This document shows positions 34,863-45,415 of a stretch of DNA of 64,000 nucleotides, one piece after another. Within the stretch, counting starts at the first letter, position 1. Each line of letters starts with the position of its first letter. The translations under genes and the position numbers were made by a program. The notes beneath the pieces were generated by a model. It worked only from the letters and a program-made list of their open reading frames with translations, was not told where the DNA came from and made no database searches. Source of the stretch: Castor canadensis (Eukaryota > Chordata > Mammalia > Rodentia > Castoridae); NCBI RefSeq assembly GCF_047511655.1, contig NC_133389.1:40779295-40843294 (forward strand), written 5' to 3'.

Positions 34863-36060
34863 TTTATTATTAAAAAGGTGCATATTCATGCAATGTGATA
34901 AAAAGGTTGTATTTGAACAATGAAACACTCTCATGTAAAAATATAAATATAGCAAATGGAATGATGGAATTCTTATGACCTAAAACAATGTTTTTCAAAC
35001 TATAGGTTGCCAGTGACCCTTTGTTGGGTCATGAAATAAATGCATTTGGTAGGAATCATACTTACAAAATATGATAATAAAGAGAAAAAAAGGGCAACTG
35101 TCCTTGTATATTGTCTAAAACAAAATACATTTTTCATAAGATTTCAGGAGGAGAGATGTATGAACTGCATACTAAAATAAAATGTATACACTATGAAATA
35201 GGGTTTAAAATGTTTAAAAATTTTTAAAGTTTGGAGTAGAGACAGATTATTTTAACTTGAATGGTCAAGGAAGGAAGGCTTCTTGGGACTGAAAGTATCT
35301 GAATGGGTCTTTTTAGAATAAAGAGTTATGGAAAGGAATTCTGTAATGACAATTAAGCTATAAAACCATAACAGAAAGTAAAGTATATTCTTCTCCAATG
35401 AAGAATATTCCAGGACCAACTATCCTTCCAAAAACTTTTAGGAAACTCATGACCAAAATCTAACAAACCCTAGATCTCCTGACTTAGCATCATTCTCTAC
35501 CTCTGATACCACAAGGGAAACTTTTACAGAGTTGTTCTTATGAAACATACCACACCTAGAAGAGTGAGTCAAATATTCTTCTGTCTAGTTGTGTGTTCCA
35601 CATACTTTTTTGTTTAAGATCCTGGGGGTTCGTCTTTTTTTTAATGTGAAAAGTCTAAAGATAAATACCGGATTCAGTAAATTGCAAATGACACTCCCCT
35701 AATACTTATATACTACGTTTACTTGTGACTTGAATTTGACAGTGGCTCCTCTGAGTTCTACTGACCTATCGTTGGGCAAAAATGCAAGGACTGAGGACAA
35801 CTGATTTATCTTACAATTTTTTGATACAAAAGAGGGAAATAAAAAGAATAAAAGCAGCCAGGGTGGCCTCAGGAGAAGCAGGGCTGTTGTTGCAGGAATC
35901 TTGCAAGTTAATGAGAATTCACCCGGGACTCAAGAGCCATGGCGAGAGGGGGAGAAAGGAGGAGATGGGGGGGGGGGGTGTAGAGAAAACTCTTCCTTTG
36001 CAGCTGGCCCTCTCCCTCATTTGTTGCTCCAATAAGCAGTAATTAGGTCCTGAGCTAATG
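34863..36060. other. Upstream flank of the CpG zone
   Basis: The base composition shifts from AT-rich to GC-rich towards 36 kb. A run of 12 G lies at 35967-35978. No repeat and no convincing coding frame. The open frame at 35782-36042 has no family signal. Confidence 0.4.
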
Positions 36061-36266
36061 GTGTCAGCTGATCTGCTGTTTTTAGGCTAGACCCAGAGGA
36101 AATCTCCATGGAAACCCTGCTGGAGTCATCCCCCCACCTGGATGCTGCGTGCTCCTTTCCGCCACCTGGCTGCCGCCCGGCCCGCAGCTACCTCCTCCTG
36201 CCTCTAACCTGCAGCCTGCAGCATGCGCACTGCCCCCGGGATCCCTAAATGGGACAATTCTGCCCG

Positions 36267-36274
36267 TGACGTCA
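36267..36274. promoter_or_regulatory. Palindromic CRE (CREB/ATF site)
   Basis: Exact TGACGTCA. In CpG islands this 8-mer is the canonical CREB/ATF binding site. It sits 34 bases before the NF-Y type palindrome, a common promoter spacing. Confidence 0.75.
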
Positions 36275-36307
36275 GCGCCCAGCCGTCTCCACAGAAACTT
36301 TTGTCCC

Positions 36308-36317
36308 ATTGGCCAAT
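36308..36317. promoter_or_regulatory. Palindromic CCAAT box pair (NF-Y type)
   Basis: ATTGGCCAAT reads CCAAT on both strands and is followed by CAG on the + strand, giving the preferred CCAATCAG context. Confidence 0.7.
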
Positions 36318-37416
36318 CAGAGAGCTTGGAAGGGGCCGAGGGGTGGGGGTGGGAGGAGAGGGGAGTGGGAGGGGTGGGGGTGAGGGGAGAGGCGAGAGGT
36401 TTAGTGTGTGGAGCTGCTCGCGCTCCGCCCGGGCTGTCAGTCCCGGCTCCAGCCGCCGCGAGACCTTCCTTCCCGGAGACGCGCGCACACACAGCGCACC
36501 CCCCCGCGCACCGTACACCCTCGCTCCCTTGCTCGCACACACGCACACATTCAGCCTGGCCAAGCGGGAGCCACTGACCATTTTGCAAGTGCCAGGACCA
36601 GCTGCGGCGCGGTGGGCACCAACACTCCGTGTTCCCATTCGGGGCTTGCGCGTGGGAGACCACGACGAGTGGCGAAGGTGGGCTCAGACGTCTGCCAGGC
36701 GAGGGGCACTGGTCGGGCCGCCGGGCTGGCAGAGCCGCTCCCTGGGACCGGCGCGGGCCTCGGCAGAGAGTAGAATAAAGAGGAGCAGCCGCAGCCACTG
36801 CGCGAGGAGGATGGGAACTCCCCTATTTCCAGCACTGTAACAGACGGATGGAAATCCTGAATGGAGGGACCGCTCACTTCATCCGCTTGGGAAAATCGTC
36901 CAAAGGAACTCAGATTTGGCTACTCTGAGCAGTGGAGGGGGTGTCCATGACGTGGCAGGGGGAAAATAGACAACCGAAACCTCCTGTGTGAACTGCAAAC
37001 TGTGACCAAGCCAGGGGAAAATGAGCTCTCTCTGCATTTTAATGTCATGCAGAGGGGTTCAAGCATCTGTATCATAAACTTACTTCTATGTCTTGTCCCC
37101 ACTTCAGCAGAAACCAGAAGAGTCCTGTCTGGGAACCCTACCTTTCTCCGGGAGACCAACTGTCGGCGGCCTGCCTTCCTTTACCCACATCCCCTTGGAT
37201 GAAATCTCTGTGTGGGGTACAATCCTACATCTATCCATCCTGTGGAAGGAATGACCATATCTCCATGAATTCTCCTTAACCCCGAGAATCTACATGCGGG
37301 TTTGGAATTTAGCCCAATACCTCTGAAGAAATGACATTTTAAATCGTTTTATAATACCTTGGTGGTGTTTAAAAATTCCTGTAAAACAGGATTTGATAGG
37401 CTTACAAACAAGACAG

Positions 37417-37920
37417 GTAAGAACTTTCTCTTTCTAGTCCCTTAAAGCCTGTCACAGAGAAGGCCAAAGCAGAGAAGGACCCAGGAGGAAGGACAGCCCA
37501 GGGACCCTTGTGCCCTCAGGTGCTGGGCTCGGCGGCTGCTTTCGGGTGAGGCGCAGTCCTCACTCCGGGACCGCAGGGCCAGCGGCTGGGGAAGCGTCTG
37601 GGGCGCGCGCGAGGAGGCGGCGCTGCGCTCCACCTGCCCTGCCCTGCCCTAGGCGCAGCCCAGCCCGGGGACGAGGCATCTAGGGACCACCCCAAGTCAA
37701 TATCGGGATTTTTAATAAACCAAGGAATGCGATTTTAATTATTCAAAACCCAGCTCCTCTGGGCCAGATGCTGTTGGGATGGTCCTGGCCACACAATATT
37801 AAGGAGGACGAGAAAAGCGTCCGTCCGAGACATCATCCATTGCAATTACGAATGAACCAGACTTGGTAGCACAGGGCATTGATTGCTGGTGCCCAACCGG
37901 ACCTCCTCCCCTCTCCCCAG
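37417..37920 (+). other. Putative 5' UTR intron of NOL4
   Basis: The donor ACAG|GTAAGAAC at 37416/37417 matches the consensus closely, and the acceptor cctcccctctccccag ends at 37920 after a continuous pyrimidine tract. Splicing would remove 504 bases, including the in-frame TAG at 37867-37869. Read back from the joined exons in the NOL4 frame, there is no ATG between a TGA at 37324-37326 and 38080, so the start codon choice is unchanged either way. This is inferred from signals only, and retention of the segment as contiguous 5' UTR is equally possible. Confidence 0.45.
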
Positions 37921-38760
37921 TTCCCCCCCCCCCCCACCCCGCTGGAGGCAGGCTCCCGCTGCGGGCGGCCGGGACCTCGAGTCCCCGCATCGTGGCCTGG
38001 GCTGCATTTTTCACGAGCCTGGGGTGAACAGGTGCGAAGTGCGCTGGGAGCATCCGGCTGGCTGCCGGACGCGGGGAACATGGAGAGCGAGCGCGACATG
38101 TACCGCCAGTTCCAGGACTGGTGCCTTAGGACTTACGGGGACTCAGGCAAGACCAAGACGGTGACCCGTAAAAAATACGAGCGAATCGTCCAGCTCCTCA
38201 ACGGCTCCGAGTCGAGCTCCACGGACAACGCCAAATTTAAATTCTGGGTCAAATCGAAGGGCTTCCAGCTGGGCCAGCCGGATGAGGTCCGCGGGGGAGG
38301 CGGCGGCGCCAAGCAAGTGCTCTACGTGCCCGTCAAGACCACGGTGAGTGACTCGCCTTCCTCTGTTATTTGTCTGCCTGAGCAGCCCGGCAGGGAGGGA
38401 GGAAAGAGGGGGGGAGAGAGGGAGAGCTGTGAGCCACCGTTGGCTCTTGTGCCCCCACCTTCCTCAACCCCCTCCCCAAGTCGTCCCTACTCGCATTAGC
38501 CAGGCGCGATTTCCCCACCAAGGAGTCTTTGTGGTCCTTTATTTTAAAGTGGCAGCGCACCTCCAAGAGCCAGCTCCATTCTTAGCCTCCAAGCTCGGGT
38601 CCTGAGGCTGGAGCTTCCTTCCCCGGGTCGGGCGGCGTCCTGGCGTCCTCGGGCTGGGCCATTGTCCCACATCCTTTGCTGGCCGCCTGGCGCGTGTCCC
38701 ACCGCTGCCACCGCGCATAAAGGCCAGGCTGGAACCCCAGCCGCACGCTCTGTAAACAGA
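37500..38760 (+). promoter_or_regulatory. Second CpG island, spans NOL4 coding exon 1
   Basis: Another CpG-dense block covering the coding exon and its donor. A run of 13 C lies at 37923-37935, directly after the putative acceptor. Such an island over the first coding exon is usual for developmentally regulated neuronal genes. Confidence 0.65.
38080..38343 (+). CDS. NOL4: NOL4, first coding exon (nucleolar protein 4)
   Basis: The 264 bases encode 88 residues from MESERDMYRQFQDWCLRTYG to ...VLYVPVKTT, which I recognise as the N-terminus of vertebrate NOL4. The product is a nuclear/nucleolar protein, best known from brain and testis expression, whose molecular function is poorly defined. Visible features are an acidic-aromatic N-terminus, a basic patch (KTKTVTRKKYER, residues about 24-35), a Ser-rich stretch (44-47) and a Gly run (72-76). 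ATG 38080 has a strong context (A at -3, G at +4). An in-frame TAG lies at 37867-37869 upstream, with no ATG between, so this is the start. The exon ends ACG|GTGAGT in phase 0. Codon use is GC-rich, as in the island. Exon 2 is not within the window, so intron 1 exceeds 25.6 kb. The open frame continues past the donor to 38499, but that part is intronic. Confidence 0.95.
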
Positions 38761-41700
38761 GGATTCTGATCTATTAGTCTACAGTGTCTCCTCATTGGCA
38801 CAAAGCCGCAATGTGGTGGTAGCTGTGGATGTGGGGTTTTCCCCAGGACACTATCAGGTTTTATTGTTAGACCTCCGCCTGGGAGACACCAGGCAGCCCG
38901 AGTGCCTTGATCACTCCCCTAGTTCATCGCCGTAACTGTTTAGATTGTAGATAAGGTCCTGGAGAGTCCTCATCCCCGCCCCGCCCCCCCCATTCCCTTC
39001 CTCACTTGCCCATGATACAAATAAAGCCTCAGCTAGATGATGAACAACAAAGAGAGATGGATTGGGGCGCGATCAAATGGTGTGTGTATTTGTTCCTCTT
39101 TCTGGGGTGGCTCTAGACTGATGGCCACAAAGCTCTAGCTAGACCGGGCGCTGCGCGGTTCTGGAGGTGAGAGCCTAGTACATCTCAGCCTCGCACACAG
39201 ATGCCTGTGTGGCTCAAGAGCGGCGGCTGCGTGGATTTGGTTGACAAGAAGATGGAAACTGTGGGCTCCAAGTGGGATAGCAGGTCAGATGTCCCATGCT
39301 ACTGTGGTGGGTACTCGCCTGGTGTAGAGGTGGGGGAGGCTATTGACACCCTTTGTATTTTTGTCTTGCTTTGAGATTTGTTGAGCTTTCTCCTCCCCCC
39401 CACCTCCCTTACTGACAACTGTCTCCCTGTGCAATATTCCTGGAGGATGCTAGAAAGGACGCTTCTGAAGGCTATGCCATTTCTTATGGAGGTATATTAA
39501 ACTGGAAATTTGTGCACGAAAGGCTTTACAAAGCATTTTTCTTTTGGAGGACACTCAGGTTTGGAAAACAGTTTATGGTTTCCCAAGATTAATTAGGAAT
39601 GGTTGTTTGAAGGATGTCTATTTCTTTTGGAATTTGTGTCGGAAATGGAAATAAAGGGGAACTGGAAACAAATAAAAGTTAATTTTTTAATGTGCACTTC
39701 TTGGAAGGTTTAGAAGGGAAATTTATAAATGTAGTATTCGCCTTTAACAGGAAGCACTGCTAAGACAATGGTGAGATTATTGTCTTGCTTTACTAAATGA
39801 TGAGGGCTAGATTGGCATGAGTGAGAACTGAGATTTATTTACATCTGCCTGAGCCAGAAGTCTCTTGTAGAGAATGAATTGCTCTGACTCATTTGCATTG
39901 GGAATAACATTAAGAACTTGATGGGAAAATAATTTGTCATTAGCCAAAGTAAATGAGAATTCTAGCCACATAAACAAAATAGTTGAGATTTATTTACTTA
40001 AATATTATTTAATAATGTCATGTATGCTTTAAAGAAACATCGATGGCTTGGAAATTTATTTTTCTCTCCATGTATATTAAACTTAAGTCCCTGTGTTAGG
40101 CTGACAGATAGCTTTACTTGTGTATGCATCTAATGAGTCTACACTTGTGGAGATTTGGCTACATTCATTAACATATGTATCCTTTAAAGACATTAATTAA
40201 AATACTAAATAATATAAAATCTACAATGGTTCTAGAGGCACTAAGATAATTGTGGATGTCAGTTATTTAAATCAGCATTCATGTGCTCTGATACCCATAT
40301 TTTCATGTCAAAAATTAAATGCAGAGTTGATAAGAATTACTGCTAAGACATCTATTATAGAATGACAACTCCAGGAGTGACAATCAGGTAACACGTGTTT
40401 CTCTTTTCAGTAAAGATTCCATATATTATGGGAGACAATTTAATCTGTCGGGTGATATTCTTAGATAATGATTTCCACGTAGTATTTAAGAACTCTGCAT
40501 TTTCATTCAAGCCTGTTTTGAAATGTTGAAGAGTTTTTTAATTCATGAACTCTTCTACTGTTCTTTATGAAATTTTTCTTTGGTTCCCAGCATAGGCTCC
40601 ACCTTCTCTGAGAAGCAGCCAATCATTTCAATGCGTTAAAAATAAATAACAGACCCCTTTTATTCTGTTTTCTCACATCTCAAATGATCTGCCCTTTAAA
40701 AGCATGTTGATTTGTCTTCAGGAGTACGATGACTACGAGAACAAAAATGCATATGTTCTTCAAATTCAAAGGCATATCTTGGTGGACATGCAGTACTGTA
40801 TTTGAATTGTATTTTCAAGTAGACTAAGCAATTCTACGCTCTTTGAGGTTTGAGGGTGTTTGGCTGGCATTGCTGTCAGCAAGAGATGCTTTACTCCTGA
40901 TGTTGCAGTAATCCACTGCTGCTGATAATTAGACATCATTACTACTGCTAAAAGGGAAAGAGAAAGGGGAGAGGACAGGCCTGGGCTAATTAACTACTTT
41001 AGTTTAATGAAAAAAAGGGAGACAGATAGCAACTGGAAGGTTACACAAGAACAGAGTAGACACACTACATAGGCTTAATTACAACAACACTATCTTTCAG
41101 TCTCGTAGTTAGAGAAGCCTGGTTCTACCTATTTTCCCAATAGGTATAGCTTTTCAAATACTGTTGCCCCTAGCCCCTCTACTTAACTGATGATAAAATC
41201 TAGCTTATGACAACTGACTTAAAATAAACATGATTGGTTACTGGAAAAGATAAGTATGTCCGTTACTATTTGTTCTGGTAATGCCTGAAGCTGAGGAGCC
41301 TATCCAGCACTGATGTTTAGATTGCTCTGTGGCTGAGGAGATACTGTTTGGTCACCAAGCAACACTATCCTGCAACTCAGCCATTTTAGGTCTGGAGTGG
41401 GACAGCCCTTGTCTGTACATATGCAGTTTGTTAAGCATCATTTTCCATGTTACCACTATTTTTTCTATATGTTTTTTTTTCTTTAGAGGTTTGGAAGCTT
41501 AAAAGAAGTGTTGAATTCCTTAAAACAGTCCTGAAAAAGTCAAAACAAATGTCTGACACTGATTTTAACAAACTTTCAATCAAATAATTTTAAATAAGCC
41601 TAGCTATGGTTACTCCTTTGATAGTTCTAGCTGAGATTGCTTTCAGAAGCTCTTGGTCCTGATTGACATTTTGTTTTCTGGCAACAATCAGTTGAAACAT

Positions 41701-42580
41701 CATTCTCACAGTCTGAACCAGCAAAACACATTGTAGTGCTTGATATGAATGACAAACTTAAAATAAATAGAAATAACCAGAAAATACATTACACTTTTCT
41801 GTTGGTAATATGACTAATGCATTATCCTGTATTTAAAAAAAAAAAACAAAAACCTACTGCATTGTATACATTAAAAAGAAATTTGGCAAGCTCATGTGCT
41901 ATTTTTTCTTTTAGTCATAAGCAAAGTAATGAATACTGCCACTGTGTAAGCAAATAACATAGTATTGTTCTTGACTATATTCATAGGAATAGACACTAAT
42001 ATCTAAATTTAGCCTCTTATTTGTTTTTTTCTATATCTATTTGGGTTTTTCTGTGGAACACAAGATGAATTTTTATTCAGAAAGAAATATGCATTATCTT
42101 TATTTATTTCATTTAAAATTATGATTTAAATGAATAGTTCTTTCTGCAGTCCATAGCTTCAGATTTCATATTGTTCTTGCTGTACAGTGGTTAGGATGCA
42201 CATTCATGGATGGGGCCATAAATGTTTACTGTTTGGTTAGTTCTCTGACTATGGCTTGGTTGTAAATCCTTTATGCTAATCAGAGTGAAAGAAGTAAAAT
42301 CACCTGTTCTAACTTCATGTTGGAGGTCACATCCCATATATTAGACCTTGATCTGGAATTTGCTACAAAAATAAAAAATGAGGAACTGGGCCAGCAATCC
42401 ATTATGACGCTTTGCATTTATGATAATGTATTATGATACTATTATCATAATAATAGTGGTCATTGAGGTAGAAGCACTTTTTTTTTTTTTTGCTAATCTT
42501 CTATATGTCCACAGAGGGCATTGTTACTGACAATTAAAGCATTTTTATTTTCTTTCAAGTACTGTGAGAGAAACTATAGT
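38344..42580 (+). other. NOL4 intron 1, repeat-poor 5' part
   Basis: About 4.2 kb with no SINE, L1 or LTR that I can recognise, in contrast to the rest of the window. Short open frames close to the donor (38348-38801, both strands) belong to the CpG island. A possible alternative terminal exon is at 40722-40805. The repeat depletion fits purifying selection on intronic regulatory DNA, which is inference. Confidence 0.55.
40722..40805 (+). other. Possible alternative terminal NOL4 exon
   Basis: After a moderate acceptor (gatttgtcttcag, AG at 40720-40721) the phase-0 frame that would follow NOL4 exon 1 is open for 27 codons (EYDDYENKNAYVLQIQ...), then TGA at 40803-40805. A truncated 115-residue protein would result. 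No clear AATAAA follows closely. The acceptor's pyrimidine tract is short. This could well be chance. Confidence 0.2.
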
Positions 42581-42584
42581 TCAA

Positions 42585-42715
42585 GTTTTGGAGGTCAAAT
42601 AGCGTCCAGAAGTGAATGTCAGCAATGTGACTTACTAGCTCTCTTTAGTGGTTCCTGGTGGAGTTGTGAGAAATAACTCATCTATGACAAGTCCCTTGCA
42701 CAGTGCCTACCTAAG
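42585..42715 (+). mobile_element. MIR fragment
   Basis: The order of words fits an MIR core and 3' end: 'gtgaatgtcagcaatgtgacttactagctctct' then 'ggagttgtgagaaataactcatctatgacaagtcccttgcacagtgcc'. Confidence 0.5.
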
Positions 42716-43244
42716 GTTTCAGGAAACTCTGGGTACCTTTGCTACTCTCATGACTATCAAGGGGCCTGAGACTTGTTAGAGATAACTGCCCTAAATACAG
42801 GGAGGAAATTAGACCCTATTAGCATGTAAAGACTACCAGTTATTTCCTAAGAAAACAGTGTTGGCTTTTTCATTGGTTCTTCCTTTTTTAATAGTAACCA
42901 CAGTGGGGGTGAGGAGCACGACTCAGCATGCATCTCTTTTCTTTCTATAAATGTCCTGGGCCAGCTGGCTGGGATTCTTTTCATCAAGATCTTATTCTCT
43001 GGATTCACTGGATTCATGGGATGGAGAAAAGACAAGGAAGCAGATATAACGATAAGGGCAGCAGAACATTTGTCAAGACGTTCAGTCCTCTGTCAATATC
43101 ATAAAAACTTTTTCCTAATCTCTGTTGTATTTGCTGAGGCTTTTTATTGTCTAATGAGGACAGATCAAAGGGAATGTCATGTTTAGGTTGCATTCATTTT
43201 CATAATCTTTGAGTAACAAGATAAACATAATGGAAAGAATTAAT

Positions 43245-43520
43245 GGCAAGAAACATGGCTTAGTAGGTATAGATTTTAGAGTATTGCTTAAATCCTGGCC
43301 CTGACATTTGTTGAAGCTATGAATTTGGTAAAGTTTCTTTTTGTAAAATGTCAGTAATAATACTTGCCTAGTTTGACATAAGAGATAACAATAACAGTAT
43401 ATAACATGTACTATATATAATAAGCAGTGATGCCTATAAAATAATATATATTGTATATACGTACAGAAACATGTGGCATAAATTCCATATGCCTAGCACA
43501 TAGTACATTTGAAAAAAACA
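43245..43520 (+). mobile_element. MIR SINE, old
   Basis: 'tttagagtattgcttaaatcctggccctgacatttgttgaagctatgaatttggtaaagtttctttttgtaaaatgtcagtaataatacttgcctag' follows the MIR consensus order. The right part ends in 'atgcctagcacatagtaca' after an AT-rich expansion. Confidence 0.65.
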
Positions 43521-43747
43521 GAGGTTATTGTAGGTATTATGAACAAAATAATGAACATCATGATGTAATTGTAATTAGGTATATGTTATGAGCATGCAGT
43601 TAAAACACAACATACAAATGTCTATTCTGACTGCTCCATTTTTGAAAAATGAAGATGACTTTGATTTTGTAAATGTGAAATGTACTTATTATTTGAAAAA
43701 TCTAAGTGACATGGAAGGAAGAAAGGTTGAAAAGTCATTTCCAGAAA

Positions 43748-43965
43748 TGGGCACTGGTGATTCCCGCCTGTAATCCTAGCTACTTGGGAGACTGAGATTA
43801 GGAAGATCGTGGTTCAAGGCCAACCCAAGCAAATATTTCCTGAGATGCCCTTCTCTAAAATAACCAGAGCAAAATGGACCTGGAGAAAGGGCTCAAGTGG
43901 TAGAGCGCATGCTTTACAAATGCAAAAACCCTGAGTTCAAAACCCCAAACCCACCAATAAAAAGT
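43748..43965 (+). mobile_element. B1-dID composite SINE
   Basis: 'gggcactggtgattcccgcctgtaatcctagctacttgggagactgagattagg' (7SL half) and 'gaaagggctcaagtggtagagcgcatgctttacaaatgcaaaaaccctgagttcaaaacccc' (ID half, box B GAGTTCAAAACCCC). Full dimer. Confidence 0.92.
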
Positions 43966-44042
43966 AAAAAAGTCATGTCTAATCTCCCACCTAGATATAC
44001 CTATTACCAACTAATAATGAACATGGTTCTAGATGTCTCCCT

Positions 44043-44048
44043 AAATAT

Positions 44049-44110
<62 letters not shown>
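44043..44110. repeat. (TACA)n-(TA)n-(CA)n microsatellite
   Basis: Compound tract of ATAC units, about 20 TA units and five AC units. The + strand open frame at 43897-44124 runs through it and is not a gene. Confidence 0.95.
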
Positions 44111-44462
44111 CAAAAGAAGGCTAGACATAGTGATTGATAGTCATATATAGACAGGCAGAAATAATTTCCCCAAACTGGAATGATAATCACATGTTACTAT
44201 AAGAAAAAAATATAATATTGCTAAAATAGAACAAAGAGAAATACATAAAATCAGTAAATTGCTAATAAGTAAAAGTGAATAAGGAAAATTAAGGAAAACT
44301 AAGTAGTTGAATTACATTTGCTTATTTTTAGCTGCGTGTTTCAATTTTGTGATAAATTGAATAAATATATAAATGTATATTTCTTCAGTGATAAATAAGG
44401 AATAAATATATTTTCACTTTCTCCTACATCCTAGTTACTTAATATAACATTGCATTTATTAT

Positions 44463-44510
44463 AATTATTATATATTACATATCCTATTATATTTGTAATA
44501 TATAATAATT
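44463..44510. other. 16-bp perfect inverted repeat
   Basis: Arms AATTATTATATATTAC (44463-44478) and GTAATATATAATAATT (44495-44510) are exact reverse complements around a 16-base spacer. All A/T except one C/G pair. Confidence 0.8.
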
Positions 44511-45040
44511 TTGTTTATATTGTCAAGGTTTTTGTTTTTAATATTCATGCCAAAGTATAGAATTTGGTTTTCCCAATTGTTTTTTCTTTGTTCATATCTA
44601 TATGCTTATCATCTGTCCTTTTACTTGACCTTTCTTTACCTCAATTTCTTTGATTTAAGTAGCTCTAACTTCTGATCTTTTTTTTACAATAAAGAATTCA
44701 TGTGCTGTTCTTTGAGGTTTGTATGCAGTTGAGAATATTTGTCTTTTGTTTTCATTGGCTTCAAATTATTTAGTTCTCTTTTCCCCTTAGAACACTGTAT
44801 ACATTGTGCTCTGTAAAATTAAAAGGTAAATCTTTCCCGTAGTTCCATAAATTGCTTACTTATTTTTCTAACAATTAAATAATTTCACTAAGATATATTT
44901 TAATTCCTTGTCTCACTCTATACTTGTGTTGGGTAATTGCACTCAAGTTCAGGTCTTTAGTTTTGTCTGTGTTTTGGTGACTTAATAGGAATCTTGAGAT
45001 GTTCCATGTTTGTATCTTTAAATTTTCTACTGGGTATTTC

Positions 45041-45245
45041 CACCAACATATTCCAAAGTATGCTAAATTGACTCTATGAACAAATGTTTTCTTTCTCCCT
45101 CCATCCCTTCTAGATCCTCTAAACTAGCACCTCTTCCCCAATTCCCCCTTTCCATGGATTCCAATACAATTTGCTTACTCATGCAAGCCAAAACTGTGTG
45201 GTATGATTGATTGATTTCTCTCTTTTCTTCCCTCCTTAAAATTAG
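45041..45245 (+). mobile_element. Possible L2 fragment
   Basis: C/T-rich text ('gtatttccaccaacatattcc...aaactagcacctcttccccaattccccctttcc') resembles the same part of L2 as 31860-32000. Weak and short. Confidence 0.3.
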
Positions 45246-45352
45246 CGTTTTTCAGTGTACTGTCCATATTACCAACTTCATATTTTTGGAAGCCATCAAA
45301 TTCTTACCCTACCGTATTTTTACCCTACCAAAACCTAATTTTCCTTATCACA

Positions 45353-45415
45353 ACATCCATCCATCCATCCATCATCATCCATCCATCTATCCATTCATCC
45401 ATCCATCCATCCAAC
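45353..45415. repeat. (CATC)n microsatellite
   Basis: About 15 ATCC/CATC units with a few changes (CATCATC, CTAT, CATT). Confidence 0.95.

Larger units (their letters stand above)
36100..36850 (+). promoter_or_regulatory. Upstream CpG island, likely NOL4 promoter/first exon
   Basis: GC-rich and CpG-dense in an AT-rich setting, with no TATA box. Ordered motifs are an NRF1-like GCATGCGCAC (36221-36230), a full CRE TGACGTCA (36267-36274), ATTGGCCAAT (36308-36317, CCAAT on both strands, NF-Y type) and a G-rich Sp/KLF-like tract (36330-36395). The long open frames on both strands here (for example 36082-36798 antisense and 36223-36840 sense) are the usual stop-poor artefact of CpG islands, with low-complexity Pro/Arg/Gly content and overlapping frames. 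The position 1.2-2 kb before the NOL4 ATG, on a motif-rich platform, suggests its promoter. A divergent transcript is also possible. Confidence 0.7.
43970..45040. other. Intron, AT-rich, with microsatellite and inverted repeat
   Basis: No gene is seen. It may hold old antisense L1/HAL1 text from about 44550 on ('gttcatatctatatgcttatcatctgtcc'), not assigned. The microsatellite and the 16-bp inverted repeat are listed separately. Confidence 0.35.

Noticed and set aside
36082..36840. Long overlapping open frames on both strands in the CpG island (up to 238 codons)
   Set aside because: Several frames are open at once, the content is Pro/Arg/Gly/Ser-rich without a known domain, and stop codons are rare in GC-rich DNA. 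No splice or conservation support.
37879..38079. In-frame N-terminal extension of NOL4 by 67 codons
   Set aside because: The extension begins with TTG, not ATG, and an in-frame TAG lies at 37867-37869. The ATG at 38080 has a strong context and starts the known NOL4 N-terminus.
36200..38100. REST/NRSE silencer near NOL4
   Set aside because: I looked for a TTCAGCACC..GGACAGCGCC-like site on both strands and saw none good enough to list.
38344..38499. Read-through of the NOL4 frame past exon 1
   Set aside because: It follows a consensus donor (ACG|GTGAGT), and the translation past it loses all NOL4 resemblance.
45353..45415. CATC repeat as a possible minisatellite or CRISPR-like array
   Set aside because: It is a plain tetranucleotide microsatellite without spacers, in a mammalian intron.
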